The notes under the pieces are model-generated. The model saw nothing but the letters and a program-made list of their open reading frames with translations, did no database searches and was not told the DNA's origin. Positions 63,974 to 64,000 of a DNA stretch of 64,000 bases are shown here, piece after piece. Numbering within the stretch: the stretch's first letter is position 1; each line of letters opens with the position of its first letter. Source of the stretch: Candidatus Polarisedimenticolia bacterium (lineage in GTDB: Bacteria; Acidobacteriota; Polarisedimenticolia; Gp22-AA2); NCBI GenBank assembly GCA_036001465.1, contig DASYUH010000037.1, forward strand, positions 30,985 to 94,984. The letters are read 5' to 3'. The translations under genes were made by a program, and so were the position numbers.

Positions 63974-64000
63974 CGGTTACTCCCCCGAAGTGGCCCAAAA

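Overview
The window is G+C-rich (roughly two thirds), tightly packed DNA from a Gram-negative bacterium. An outer-membrane phosphate porin, an OmpA-type giant surface protein, lipoproteins with lipoboxes and many signal peptides show the double membrane. The mix of FG-GAP, choice-of-anchor-D, DUF11, MopE-type metal-binding and DUF4388 proteins with a full Pho regulon suggests an Acidobacteriota-like lineage. That placement is inference, and Myxococcota or a related phylum cannot be excluded. No insertion sequence, prophage or CRISPR array was seen, and no gene-free stretch exceeds 300 bases (the longest is 27710-27936).

1-12.8 kb: the end of an unknown gene, then three overlapping genes for very large secreted proteins (FG-GAP propeller protein, Cys-containing FN3-like protein, CHB_HEX/thrombospondin-type-3 protein) that look like one operon. 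12.8-17.9 kb: small housekeeping and stress genes (signal-peptide protein, DUF4139 protein, a minus-strand operon of histidine phosphatase, GST and cyclophilin-like protein, and an EamA permease). 17.9-25.5 kb: an 1881-aa subtilase with a dockerin-like tail followed by two cohesin-like lipoproteins, a possible surface-docked protease, then a PEGA protein. 25.6-26.6 kb: a pair of Gate-domain membrane proteins.

26.6-46 kb: a surface-adhesin regulatory locus. A sigma-54 activator sits upstream of a receiver-GAF-HD regulator whose stop overlaps the start of a 3356-aa OmpA/DUF11 giant built on eleven 363-bp tandem repeats. A FecR-like protein, a sensor kinase, a receiver fused to a Ycf46-type domain and a DUF4388 protein follow.

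46-61.3 kb: an APC permease, then the phosphate island: phoB, phoR, OprO/OprP porin, pstS-pstC-pstA-pstB-phoU, sixA, two divergent thymidylate-kinase-like genes, CHAD protein and Ppx/GppA. 11-bp-phased GTCAC repeats (PHO boxes) precede phoB, the porin, pstS and the kinase pair. The last places an atypical P-loop kinase pair inside the phosphate/polyphosphate circuit, and it is the most promising undescribed system here. The right edge holds a DUF885 peptidase, tRNA-Ser(CGA) and a lower-G+C DUF4262 gene.
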